Part shown: positions 37,349 to 48,800 of the stretch, one piece after another
Numbering within the stretch: position 1 is the first letter of the stretch
Layout: each line of letters starts with the position of its first letter
Source of the DNA: Chondrosia reniformis
Lineage: Eukaryota; Porifera; Demospongiae; Chondrillida; Chondrillidae
Assembly: GCA_947172415.1 (NCBI GenBank)
Contig: OX359199.1
Span: forward strand, 150,001 to 214,000
DNA length: 64,000 nt
Direction: 5' to 3'
Notes under the pieces: generated by a model
Seen by the model: the letters and a program-made list of their open reading frames with translations, nothing else
The model's database searches: none
Told to the model about the DNA's origin: nothing
Made by a program: the position numbers and the translations under genes

Positions 37349-39998
37349 TTAGAAGAATTGTTCCTCCAGGTGGCAAGGCTGCCTTCCGGAATGCCAGTCA
37401 GGGTCCCATGCATAGCAAGAAGAGTTAAAAGTATCTCTCTGCTGCTCCCAGTAATGTCCAGTGCCACAGTAAGAAAAGCTGTAGCGATAGAGGCCAGCCA
37501 TGTTGTTTAGGGTCATATCTCTTGGCCAGCTGTCCATAGTGAAGGCAGATCTGGTGTGAATGAATATCTCCAGTAGGGGACAGAGCATTATTCCCTCTCC
37601 AAATTTGTAGGCAACTGATTCCTGACTGGAAGTGGTCAAAAGCATCAACCGTTTGGTAAATTCCTTGTCCTGTGTATGTGTAAAGCAATTATTAATATAC
37701 GAAAATATTTAAAAGTTAAAATTAGGGATGGCAGTACTTGCAACTGTGACTTTGCTAATACACATTTGGAAAAAGTAACAAAATATTGATAATGATAACC
37801 TTAAAGAAGTGGCATACTGAAGGTTAATACTGAAGTAGGAATGGTGCACCCAAACACAGAGGTGATGTGTATTAATATTGCCTTGTCAACAAGATAAAGC
37901 TTATATACTAGCAGTGTTTGCTAAATTTTGAGTTTGATAAGAAATATTTCAAATTCAATGCACTTCAAAACATGCAAGGCAATCAGTCAAAACTGCAGCA
38001 GTTTATAAGTAAACAAATATATGGTTTGTACAATGGAATCTTGCTATACAAATACTTAAAGTGAACTTTCTCAATACGTTGTATTAATTAATATTACAGT
38101 TGCATGTTGAAGCAACTGAGCTAAAATGAGAGCATTGCTCGAGTAAGAACAGCTCATTAAGTTTCTTGTTCACCCACAGACTATTACTAATATTGTTCAA
38201 TTTGACTGGGAATGGTAAAGGATATAGTATGACTACACAGTGCATCTTGCGTTACATGGCAGTGATGGATATATTACGGCTTCGCATACACCCTACAATC
38301 TCTTAAGGATAACTGCCATAGTCATGAAAGCAAAACTAACATATAATATTATACCATCATTAAAGCTATAATAAGCTAGAATTACCTACATCATTAATAC
38401 AATTATCACATGAAAGCCCTCACACCTAAGCTATACCACTGTCCATTTAACCCTGGAGTGATATATTTGGTGTTGCCATGACAACCATTGTTAATCTAGG
38501 AAGGCGAGGACACAATGCAAACTTTAATCTGATGCTTTCATGATGTAATCAGATTACATGGAACAACTCACTCTGAGAGCCATTCTGACATGAGTGTCGT
38601 CAAACATGCTGGGATATTCTTGATGTAACCATTCCTTGAGGGTGTCGTCTATATATAGCAACACATGGACACGTAGAGTGGTGGTATTTATATATATATA
38701 TGGTGAGTGTAATGGTATATGTATAGGTACAATGACACTTTGCTAAGATGCTCAGATGTAGGAGTGCGAGCCTTACATATGCTACATCTACTTTAGAGTA
38801 AAGGCCTATAGGGAACTAAACCTAGTGAGAGCTTTGGATGCATAGTGTTAAGAAGGAAGGTATATATATATGGTGATCCAAATTATTTAGAATGTACAAC
38901 TTACTGATATACCAGTATGTGATTTCAATGTTGAACCATCCTTGAGAAGTTTTACATTCTCCTTTACATATGACAATTGTAACATCTTCTCCATCGCAGC
39001 AGATCGTCAGTGCTATTGGTAACATGGAGAGTACAGATTTCAGAGATCCTTTCAATACAACCTCCTTGCTACCGCAGTATATCGTTATTTCCACACAATC
39101 AGACATGTTTGCTTTGATGATAACAAAGTGTGCCATTCCTTGAGCATGTGAATGTGGAATTATATACTTCACACAATGAGTGCATGAATCTTCCTTGATT
39201 GTGAAACCTTCCACAAAAGTGGTTAATCCAGAAGCACTTGGCAAGATAGTCTTGGTAACATTCTTTTTACCTAAAAAGTTATAAATATCATTATAAACCA
39301 TTCCTTCTCACTGCTCTATATATACGGATTGGGCTTAGGGTTAGGAAAATGCTTTAAGGAGGAAATATACTGCATAATCCTGAGGACAGCATACAGCCTA
39401 TAGTAGGAACACTGAGATATAAGTGGACACTATGCTGTTGGATCTTCAATGGAAGATAGAGAAGGTCTGGCTAGAGAACTAGACACATAATACAGAGATA
39501 TAGTGTGATATGTAGAAGTAGGAAAATTACTTGCCTCTCGGGCACTTTTTGCACTCCAAAAATGATACGGCACCTGTGCCATTTGTAGACCTTCCGGGAG
39601 GACATAAAAAGCAGCATGGTTTGCCATACCAAAACTGGTAGGTACCTTCGGGACAAGGACGGCAAGGTGCCGTTCCTCTGTTATTGACGCTAAAATGTCC
39701 GCGTTGACAAGAATTACTTCTAAACCTTCCAGGATGTCTATTACACCTGGCTGCAAAGAGGAACGAAGTGTATATATGCAACTTACAAGAGGGGAGCGTC
39801 CCATAAAAGTATCGTAATGAATGATATAGCAGCTGTATAGCACTTAAGGTGCAGTCTTACCAATGGAGACATGCTCCTATATAAAGATATAATACTGGAG
39901 CCCAACCTACCATGCTTCTTTAGGTTCTGTTGCGTGCTGCATTGGAGTAGTACACACATCGCAGCAACCATCAGAAAACATCCGCTCAGTCTCCTCAT
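37349..39998 (-). CDS. Secreted GCC2/GCC3-domain protein, gene B
   Basis: Five exons: 39998-39911, 39750-39535, 39270-38905, 38648-38572, 37669-37349; 1068 nt, 355 aa, phases 1,1,1,0. A signal peptide (MRRLSGCFLMVAAMCVLLQC) is followed by one GCC2/GCC3 module (PCRPCPEGTYQFWYGKPCC then FLCPPG). The middle exon has NVTKTI, CTHCVKYIIP and a beta-rich segment ending ITYWYI. Exon 4 ends HVRMALR. The last exon carries GIMLCPLLEIF and CYAWDPDWHSGRQPC. Intron 2 is GC-AG: the exon ends CCG AGA G before gcaagt; the nearby GT would bring a stop. No membrane anchor. Function unknown. Confidence 0.85.
38781..38841 (+). repeat. Interspersed repeat R1, short copy
   Basis: gctacatctactttagagta through aaacctagtgagagctttgg, in an intron of gene B. 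Confidence 0.75.
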
Positions 39999-40585
39999 GT
40001 CGAATGGGGCCCTCTTTCTCTTATAACTGCTTGTTACGTGTATAGCTGAGAGTTTGCTAAATGCCGAGGACTCGTCCTTTTATAGTCACCTCTGCATGAC
40101 GTTGTTCTGCCACCTATGGGCTGTGAGGATTTGTTAAAAGAAACCGTCAAGGACAGCTGTCATCCTTAATTGACGCATTCCAGAAATACCATGGGCCTGC
40201 TACAAGAGGCGTGATCATCATTTGTTACATTGATAACATGCTCGTCACACATTCTTTTGTAAGGAAATTAAAAAAACAGCTGCCCAGTATTTGACCATGC
40301 AGAGCTGACTCTCTATATCTCTCCCTATATATACACATGCTTTAAGATACACTGATCTGCAACCTATATACTAGATATATTATCACTAAGAGGGTCGAAT
40401 AAATTACAGAAATCCCAAATTTTGATAATCACTGGATCTATGGCTAAGAATTTTGGAACGAATTCGCTGGATTCAGTATATATGTTGAATGTTATAAAAG
40501 TACAAAAAGGATTTTAACTTAACATGGTTAATTTAATAACAATGATAAATGTGGTAATAATTCATGATAGACTCTGATTGAACAA
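39999..40585. other. Spacer between genes B and C
   Basis: AT-rich, no gene; includes the gene B 5' region. Confidence 0.4.
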
Positions 40586-43228
40586 TTATCTCAAAAATGA
40601 TTCATTAGTTGAGCATCCTGAGCTACTTGAGTTCCAGTGTGGGTGCCAGGGATAGCAGGATGGATCTACACTCGGTTCCTTATTAGGCCAATAGTGTAGC
40701 TCATCATCCGGGGGTAGTCCACACTTTGTCATATCATCATATTCTTTATCAGAGGGCATACAATTATCGGAGGACTCGTGAACTGCCTCCCTACCACTTA
40801 GAATTTCAATGAGTGGACAGAGCATTATTCCTTCACCAAATGTTTGTGGGCTTGGCCTTTCTATCACATCCCACAATCTTCTACAGAAGTCTGCACTCTA
40901 TGAGAAATATATATATCTGCTTCAATACAACATGCGTTCTATATATTCATGATTCGTTACTATAGCAACTCCTTTAATTTCTAATTAAAAGTGTCTGATC
41001 AACAGTTTCACCACATACTGTTTAAAGTTGTGCATATCTGTAATTGTAGTTACATATCCTTTTGAAAAGTTAAGACATTTTAATCTTACTATTAGTTGAT
41101 TATTTAAAAAAATTATTATATTATTATTATGTAGTGTTTAAAGGTATTAAGCATGTCACAATTAACATACCCTTAATCCCATTCTGATCACTGTATGACT
41201 CATTACTTGTGATAGGTCGTACTCTGTATCTCTATTTCCCTTAAACTTATTATTCCACTGGTTCCACTGAATAGTAGCTGTTATAGTAGATGACAGAATA
41301 TGCAAAATATTAGATACTAGTATCGAAGCCCGCCAAAGAAACGACGGAGTATTGCAGCAACAAACAAGCAAACACACAAACTCTACTGAATTATATATAT
41401 GTATGATACATGATTAATGTGTTTTGCTGTATATGTGTATATGCATTATACAGTACTACATATACAGTATATATACTTACACATTGTCCAGTATTTGTAT
41501 TTCATAGAGATGTCTCCGGTGTTGACCATTTTACCATTCTTAGGGCAGATGATGATTTCAATGCATCTGTAACACCCTGTTACTATAATTGGGAGCATAT
41601 TGTGGTGGCAAGTACCATTAATCTTTAAGTCATAATAGTGTGTTTCGTTAGTCCAGTGTCTGATGATGACCTCCATACAAGATGGCAGTGTAACAATGTT
41701 GATTATCAGAAATAGGTGAGGTCTCTCTGCTAGAGGATATATCTTTAGATGGATCCACTTACACTGGTGATCTGTTGGAGTAAACTTTGCTACACAATTA
41801 GTAGCATTCGTTGCTTGATCAATACTACAGTTTGCATTCCTCTCCTCATCTACACACATGCAGTTAATACAATAAGGATTGGCTCATTTCTTCCATGCAG
41901 ACCTATTTCATGAACTTTACATGTTGGAACTTTGAACATATACACTTAACACTTACACTAACCTGCTATATTTGGACAGGTCAAAGTTGGGGGTGTGGTT
42001 GGTGGAGGATCAATGCATTGTGTTAGCAAAGAAGCTCCCCTTTTAGCTAGTATCAAAGCCCGCCGAAGAAACGACGGAGTATTGCAGCAACAAACAAACA
42101 AACACACAAACTCTACTGAATTATATATATGTATGATACATGATTAATGTGTTTTGCTGTATATGTGTATATGCATTATACAGTACTACATATACAGTAT
42201 ATATACTTACACATTGTCCAGTATTTGTATTTCATAGAGATGTCTCCGGTGTTGACCATTTTACCATTCTTAGGGCAGATGATGATTTCAATGCATCTGT
42301 AACACCCTGTTACTATAATTGGGAGCATATTGTGGTGGCAAGTACCATTAATCTTTAAGTCATAATAGTGTGTTTTGTTAGTCCAGTGTCTGATGATGAC
42401 CTCCATACAAGATGGCAGTGTAACAATGTTGATTATCAGAAATAGGTGAGGTCTCTCTGCTAGAGGATATATCTTTAGATGGATCCACTTACACTGGTGA
42501 TCTGTTGGAGTAAACTTTGCTACACAATTAGTAGCATTCGTTGCTTGATCAATACTACAGTTTGCATTCCTCTCCTCATCTACACACATGCAGTTAATAC
42601 AATAAGGATTGGCTCATTTCTTCCATGCAGACCTATTTCATGTTGGAACTTTGAACATACACTTAAAACTTGCACTAACCTGTTATATTTGGACAGGTCA
42701 AAGTTGGGGGTGTGACTGTAGTCGGGGGTGTGGTTGGTGGAGGATCAATGCATTGTGTTAGCAAAGAAGCTCCCCTTTTAGCTGTTGTTTTGCCCAAAGG
42801 ACACTTGTGACAGCAGCTCTTTCCATTCTGTGGTTGGAATGTTCCTATTTCACACTTCTTACAAGTTGAACTGCCTTTATCATAATATGTTCCATGTATG
42901 CAGTTTCCCCTTGGAGTCTTCCTACAATCTGCCAAATGGTAAATAAAAGCTTTAAATTCTACGAGAAAGTTTTGAGTGCATTACGTTAGGTTAAACGGAA
43001 TCAGAATGCACTGCCAGTGTAATATAATAAATAGTGAGGATCATACCTACACACGTGTACGCCCAGCTATATACGCTTATCAGTACAGAGTGTGTAGCGC
43101 GTTGTTACGTAGCTAGTTTAATCAGCTAGCATAATGTGCTGCTTACAGGTTGGTCTGGCTCTTTGTCCCTCCGCTCCAATCCACAGCACCACACATAGGA
43201 GGAGGACAATCGTCGATTTAGTCTTCAT
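40586..43228 (-). CDS. Secreted GCC2/GCC3-domain protein, gene C, duplicated exon
   Basis: Exons 43228-43147 (signal peptide MKTKSTIVLLLCVVLWIGAE), 42928-42680 (GCC2/GCC3: KKCEIGTFQPQNGKSCC then HKCPLG, followed by a Pro-Thr linker), 42579-42211 and its near-copy 41849-41481 (beta-rich, Cys-rich middle exon), 41277-41171 (ending VIRMGLR), 40897-40586 (GIMLCPLIEIL, CYPWHPHWNSSSSGC). Both middle exons are phase 1-1 with intact splice sites, so either one (372 aa) or both (495 aa) can be used. They differ by one residue (WTNET versus WTNKT). The middle exon aligns with gene B (CVKY/CKWI, DCVEITIY/SCMEVIIR). Secreted, no anchor. Function unknown. Confidence 0.85.
41319..42783. repeat. ~730-bp tandem duplication in gene C
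   Basis: Two copies, ~41319-42048 and ~42049-42783. The junction is ccccttttagct|agtatcaaagcccg. The unit spans the middle exon, its flanking introns and the 3' part of the GCC2/GCC3 exon (relic at 41965-42047, with donor but no acceptor). Copies are nearly identical, so the event is recent. Confidence 0.93.
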
Positions 43229-44273
43229 TCTTCTTCTGGTTCAGTCTTGATGATTTACGACCGTGGCTGCTTCTACCTGGAGCTCCTCAGGCTCTGAATC
43301 CTTGGAGCTGCTGGCAACAATGACATTAAATAGCAATCGAAGCGGTAGTTAAGGTAATCCAATACATTCTTGGACTACCGATTGAGGTAGATTTCAAAAG
43401 CGGTAGTTTATACAGGTGCAAATGGCACCCTTGCACTGCACATGTGTGTACTTCTAAGCAATCTTCTTCCCATTCCGCCTACACTTACATTTTCAGTTCG
43501 ATCATTCAGCTCGTGTAATCTATAGATGCATGTACCGTTTTAACAGGTCACTTGGTAGCTATTATAATTTCACAAGCCTTAATTGTGTAAAGGATTGTTT
43601 ATACATAATAATAAAACCAAAGGCATGAATACTTGAATATCAATTATATTATTTTAGAGTGTGCATTGTTCTCGATGGATGATTTCACTGATTGGGTATG
43701 GTGGCCTCCTCCACAACCCACCACTTCTCACTTCACCCAGATCTAAAGGTATATGGGGGCTGGGAGGTATTGTGGTATATAGTTTGAAAGTGATATATAA
43801 TAAAGAGACAGTATTACCCTGTTATTATATAGTACTAGCAGACAATCTATTACATACAATGCACTTCCATAACAGTGGGAAGAACACATCTAGAGCTTGC
43901 ATATTATAAGATGTGGTGACATGTATCATTAATGCTCACACTCTTTTAAATATATACCTATATTATAATAAATCTACCTATTTCATAGAACTGCAGACAG
44001 CAAAATGCATGAATTATATATGCACGTACGCGTCTAAAAGGTTCATATTTCTGCAAACAGTATGCATGCTACTCTACTCTATAGATAGAGCTTACTATGT
44101 AGTTTATATGTAATTTATATACCTTCAGAATATAATAAATAAATGATTGACCATATTTACAGGGTATAAGTGGAATTAAGGGTACAACGCATCATTTGAT
44201 GATGCAAAGAAAATGAGTGTGCATTAAATATAAATTTGTCATGATAAAAAACATTGGGAGTCAAGCTTCAAAG
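43229..44273. other. Spacer between genes C and D
   Basis: AT-rich, no convincing gene. A motif gcggtagtt recurs around 43338 and 43400. Confidence 0.4.
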
Positions 44274-45831
44274 CTAAATAGCTTTTTCATTGTCTGGGCA
44301 TTCCTTGTCTGCCTTCCATCTGGGATCCCAAGGATAGAAACAATCCAGATCCCTCTGAAACATGATATCACAAAGTGAGTGTGATTCATTAAACATTAGT
44401 TCATATCCCATTGGTTGCATATAATTGGGAGAGAAGTTAGTAAAAACTCTCCTTCTGCCTGCTAAGACTTCGATGAAGGGACATAGCATCTTGCCCTCGC
44501 CAAAATAAGAGTTGTTTTTGAGGATGGCATTCCACAATCGTAAGATGAAATGGGGACTCTGTATAAGGCAGAGAATAAAATATTTATAAACTCAATTATA
44601 AAATCATTATCATCTTAATATAAGACAAATTGTATTCATTGAACACTATATAGGTTAACAATTTGTATACATCTAGATCTATAAAGTGACTCACTCGAAG
44701 TGCCATTCTGACCATAACATCACAAAATAAGTCATTTTCTGTCAGCCAGTTCATAACTGTGGTATCTGAATAATACATATGTATGGATGTAAGTTGTCTG
44801 TAAATATAATCATCATACAAGTCATGACACTCACACATACACATTCAATTACTGATTGCATTGAGCTATATATATTATAGTATTACTCATTATTATACAA
44901 AGATTTTCTTAAACAATAAATGGATTCTCTGAATGGCATGCAATATGTCTACTATGAATTAGCTTACTTATGCAATAAAACATGAAACATATTGTGTTCT
45001 CTCTTGCTGGATCTGTTGAACTTAGAACAAAGGTTGCTTCAGAGTCTACAAATATCACTAGAGGGAGATCCAGGGTCATGGGACCAACAAAAGTTAGATT
45101 TCCAATTTGTAGTTTTGAGTTGGGACCAAGTTTTAGGTTTTGTAGGATCACTGCCACTATGTCCTTCTCAGAGAATGGGAGCCGAAATTGGACTTCGGTT
45201 TTACACTTGAATGTACCCCATACGGTAGTCCCTTCTTGGCTTGGTGTTAAGCTAACAACGCGACGCTTTTCTGTAAAGACAAGAACCAAACACTTACAAT
45301 AATATACGATAAATGCCATTCAGCGTTATCTCGCGTGTACTGTTTTAAGACAGTTGAAAAATCTAATAACTTAATATTAATGACTAATCTATAATAATAA
45401 TCTAATAACTGCAACAAAGCGTATCGATAACCTGGCAAAATACATACTTTGAGTCCTCCTGCAAACTCGTTTGCAATCTTCTTGCAAAACTGCTCCCTCA
45501 GAGGAATCTGTTCCACGAGGACATTTATGACAGCAAAGTTGTTCTAGATAGGGCTGAAAGGTTCCAGCAGGACAAGCTACGCAGGACCCGTTAGCTGAAC
45601 GGTACCGTCCTGGCATGCAAATCGGTCGACCAGTGAATCGCTGTGGCCAAATTCTCTTACATTTTTGATTACCTATAATTAGAGGAGTTAATTGCAGCGT
45701 AAGGTAAGCCCATGAGCGCTGTTCTTTAGGTGTAGTCTACAGTCTACTATTTTCGAACACTTACCGTTTTGTTGAGATGATATACATTGTAGTATAACCA
45801 ATATAACTACGACGGAGAAGATTGTCTTCAT
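44274..45831 (-). CDS. Secreted GCC2/GCC3-domain protein, gene D
   Basis: Five exons: 45831-45765 (signal peptide MKTIFSVVVILVILQC), 45672-45448, 45270-44968, 44765-44695, 44558-44274; 951 nt, 316 aa, phases 1,1,1,0. Exon 2 holds a GCC2/GCC3 module (CVACPAGTFQPYLEQLCC then HKCPRG). Exon 3 is beta-rich (DIVAVILQNLKLGPNSKLQI) and aligns directly with gene A exon 3 (AVVVLQNMLLGDN). Exon 4 ends VRMALR. The last exon has GKMLCPFIEVL and FYPWDPRWKADKEC. The most compact and easiest model of the four. ATG 45831 was chosen over an upstream in-frame ATG because it starts the hydrophobic signal. Function unknown. Confidence 0.88.
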
Positions 45832-48800
45832 TTCTTCTGTTCTATAGTTGATTGTGCTGTTACTTTTCTGCAAATTTCGATAGCAAGTTGCGATCAGAGA
45901 ATTCATTTTATGCAAACGATGGTGAGAAACTTTAGTTAAGGGGCGTGGTCAGACAGTAGAGGAATGTGGGAGTGTCTCTATATCACTTCACTCTCCTTCC
46001 TGTGATGTCTTTGGACAGTGAAACTATCTTGAATTACTCAATTTGGTCAAAGTAATTAAATAAGCTGGGAACATTGATGAATTTACTCCTGTACCATCAT
46101 ATAGTTGGAAGGGCTCTTGTGTCACCGTGTTACAATATTGATAAAATTGTCAATTCTTTTCTGTAGCTGCTTGCGTATCCACTTTGACTAGTAGCAGATT
46201 TAGGGGGAGGGGCTCTGGATGCTGGGGCACCACCCACTGAGTTTGAGTTTGTATTTGCCATATTTCAAACTTTTGACAACATACTGCGAAACGGCCTCAT
46301 ATCCCTCATCTATCACCTTCCTATATAATATTATATAGCTTAGCATCCCACCCCACCCTGCCCCACCCCCTTACAAATGTATAGAGCTGCCCCTGTTGAC
46401 CGAACCTGTATGCAAAATACTATACGATGTATTACTATGTTTGTACATACTTTGGTACTTACTTGCTGTTCACATCACAATTTTAATTTTACCCTTGAAA
46501 AATTCCAAATTAGCCATCCTGATGTGTCTCCGTTGGGAATATGACCAAACAAGGTGTGGTCACTAGTAAGATATGTCACAAAGCTGAACTCAAACCGCAT
46601 AAATTCCTCCTTTAAGGAGATAAGCTATAGCTAGCTCAAGTGTGTCTGTCTTAGATACAGGGCTTCTATTGGCCTGTGTCTGTTCCCAATATGGCTGCTC
46701 TATGCTATTCACACTTTATATGAACAAATAGTGCCAGGCTATATACTATGGGACATCAAGATATGCACCTACTGTCACACTTCTACATTACTTAATTAAT
46801 TCCTTAGATAAAACTCTAATCTAATAAGTCAATGTATAATTTTACTTTTATTGAAAAGACCATAGATTTATAATGACCACAAAGTAAGTTTGTATATAGA
46901 CTGTATTGATTAGGTTCATACGTGGGAGGCAATTTTAGACTTTTAATAACATGGAATGTCTGTTGAAATGGCTACAGTAACTACTAATGCAGGTTCCACA
47001 CCTCGTGATGGATCCTTGCAGATGCAGGATATGTGGATAGTGTCTATTGGGTTGTATATTTCAGTAACAAAGAGGCACTCAGGAAGCAGTAGTACAGTAG
47101 TACTTTAAAAGGTTAACAGAGGAAACGATGGCATTTTAATTCCATTAATGTTGTGGAATTTAATGGGGAGGGACCACATTCCCACCAGAATCGCATGTTA
47201 ATTACATACTTCAAGGAAGACCTGTAGACATGCCTATAAGTAGTTTACTTAAATTTGAACTAATCACCTTTTTAATGAAGGCTAATAGGTTCATAAGGAG
47301 AGGACCAGTAAGTAGTCCTATCACAATTAACATGATGCAATATCAACTCCAATGGAGCTGAACTAAGTACTTCATAACAGAGGTTATAATGGGGGGATGT
47401 GCTGAAGAAGACCCTCAGGGGTCAAAATGTCTGACTTCAAAGGTTTGATACCAAATACCAACTGCTCTCTATAGATGCCCAAAAAGTTCAAAAGATGAAC
47501 CAATCCAAAGATTGATGAAATCCTTAAGGATTAGGCTAGTGGCAGTGTAGGGAGGCAGTCATGGACTATAAAGCCCTTTACATCAGTTGGAATGCATGTA
47601 CGTACCTATTCAGAGACAATCAAGGAGTATGTGTTTACATTACACATCATTGCATATGCAATAGTAATAATATACAGAGTGTCAGCAATCACTTTTCATG
47701 TGAGAGAAAACTTCTCTCATTACTTCAAGTATATTATTAATATTTAGGTTTCAAATTCTCCCTCTTCCCCTCCCTCTCTACCTCCCCCTCCTCCTGGCAT
47801 AGGAGTGTGTGTATACATACATATATGGGAATAAGAATTGCAGACAGGCAGTCTGGTGGTATTAAATATAGAATTAGCAAGTGTAGGGATTGGATTACGA
47901 GAGCTGTGTGATTTCAGTGGGCGTTGCTATGTTAGGCAAATTAATTTCCAGGGCAAATTAAGATTATAATATTATTATAATAATTATAATTATATCACTG
48001 AATCTGTTCTTTTCTTTACTTTGTAGATTAGCCTTTATGCTTGATTGAGACATTGTTTTCAGGTAACTTTTAGCATAACAAACACAAGTCACACATTAGA
48101 CAGTATATGTTTTTAGGAAAACTTACAAGATGGGATATATTTTCTGTATGTGTGGAATGTGTACTACCTCATTCATTTGGCAGTTCTATCAGTTTTGATA
48201 TGGAATTGTATGCATTTCAGTGTAATATAGGATTTTCAATCCATATGGGACATTATCTTTCTAATTAAAAAAATATGCACATTACTCACAGAATTCCCAG
48301 ACTCACAGATGACCAAGCCAGTTGTGCTATATATAGCTTTACCAGTATCATCACTTGATAATTATACATCATTAATATGGTTTTATCAAGGTAAAAGTAC
48401 TCACATATGGTGCTCACTTTTTATATACAAATTACTAACATTCCATTGATTTTTTTGAATTCTGTAATCTCCTTACCTGCATGTTTAAAGTGATAATAAT
48501 TCAATCCAATCTCATAATTACGTAGATAGAATGCTCATTAAACACCTCGACTTATGTATGTACATAACATATCCTTCAATAATTAATTGTATATAATTCA
48601 ATTTAACTGCTTCTATTATATATTATTGGCTACTTTTATAAATGTCTCATATACAATAGTATCAGATTCTATATACTGTACAAATTTGAACATCTAATTT
48701 GTGCATTTGAAACAGGAATACCTAAATCTATTTTACTTAACATCTTCCATCTTCAAAAACCATTCAAAGTCAAAATCAATTTAATGAACTAAACTGAACA

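Noticed and set aside
41410-42358. Two identical 72-codon plus-strand frames
   Set aside because: Antisense shadows of the duplicated gene C exon.
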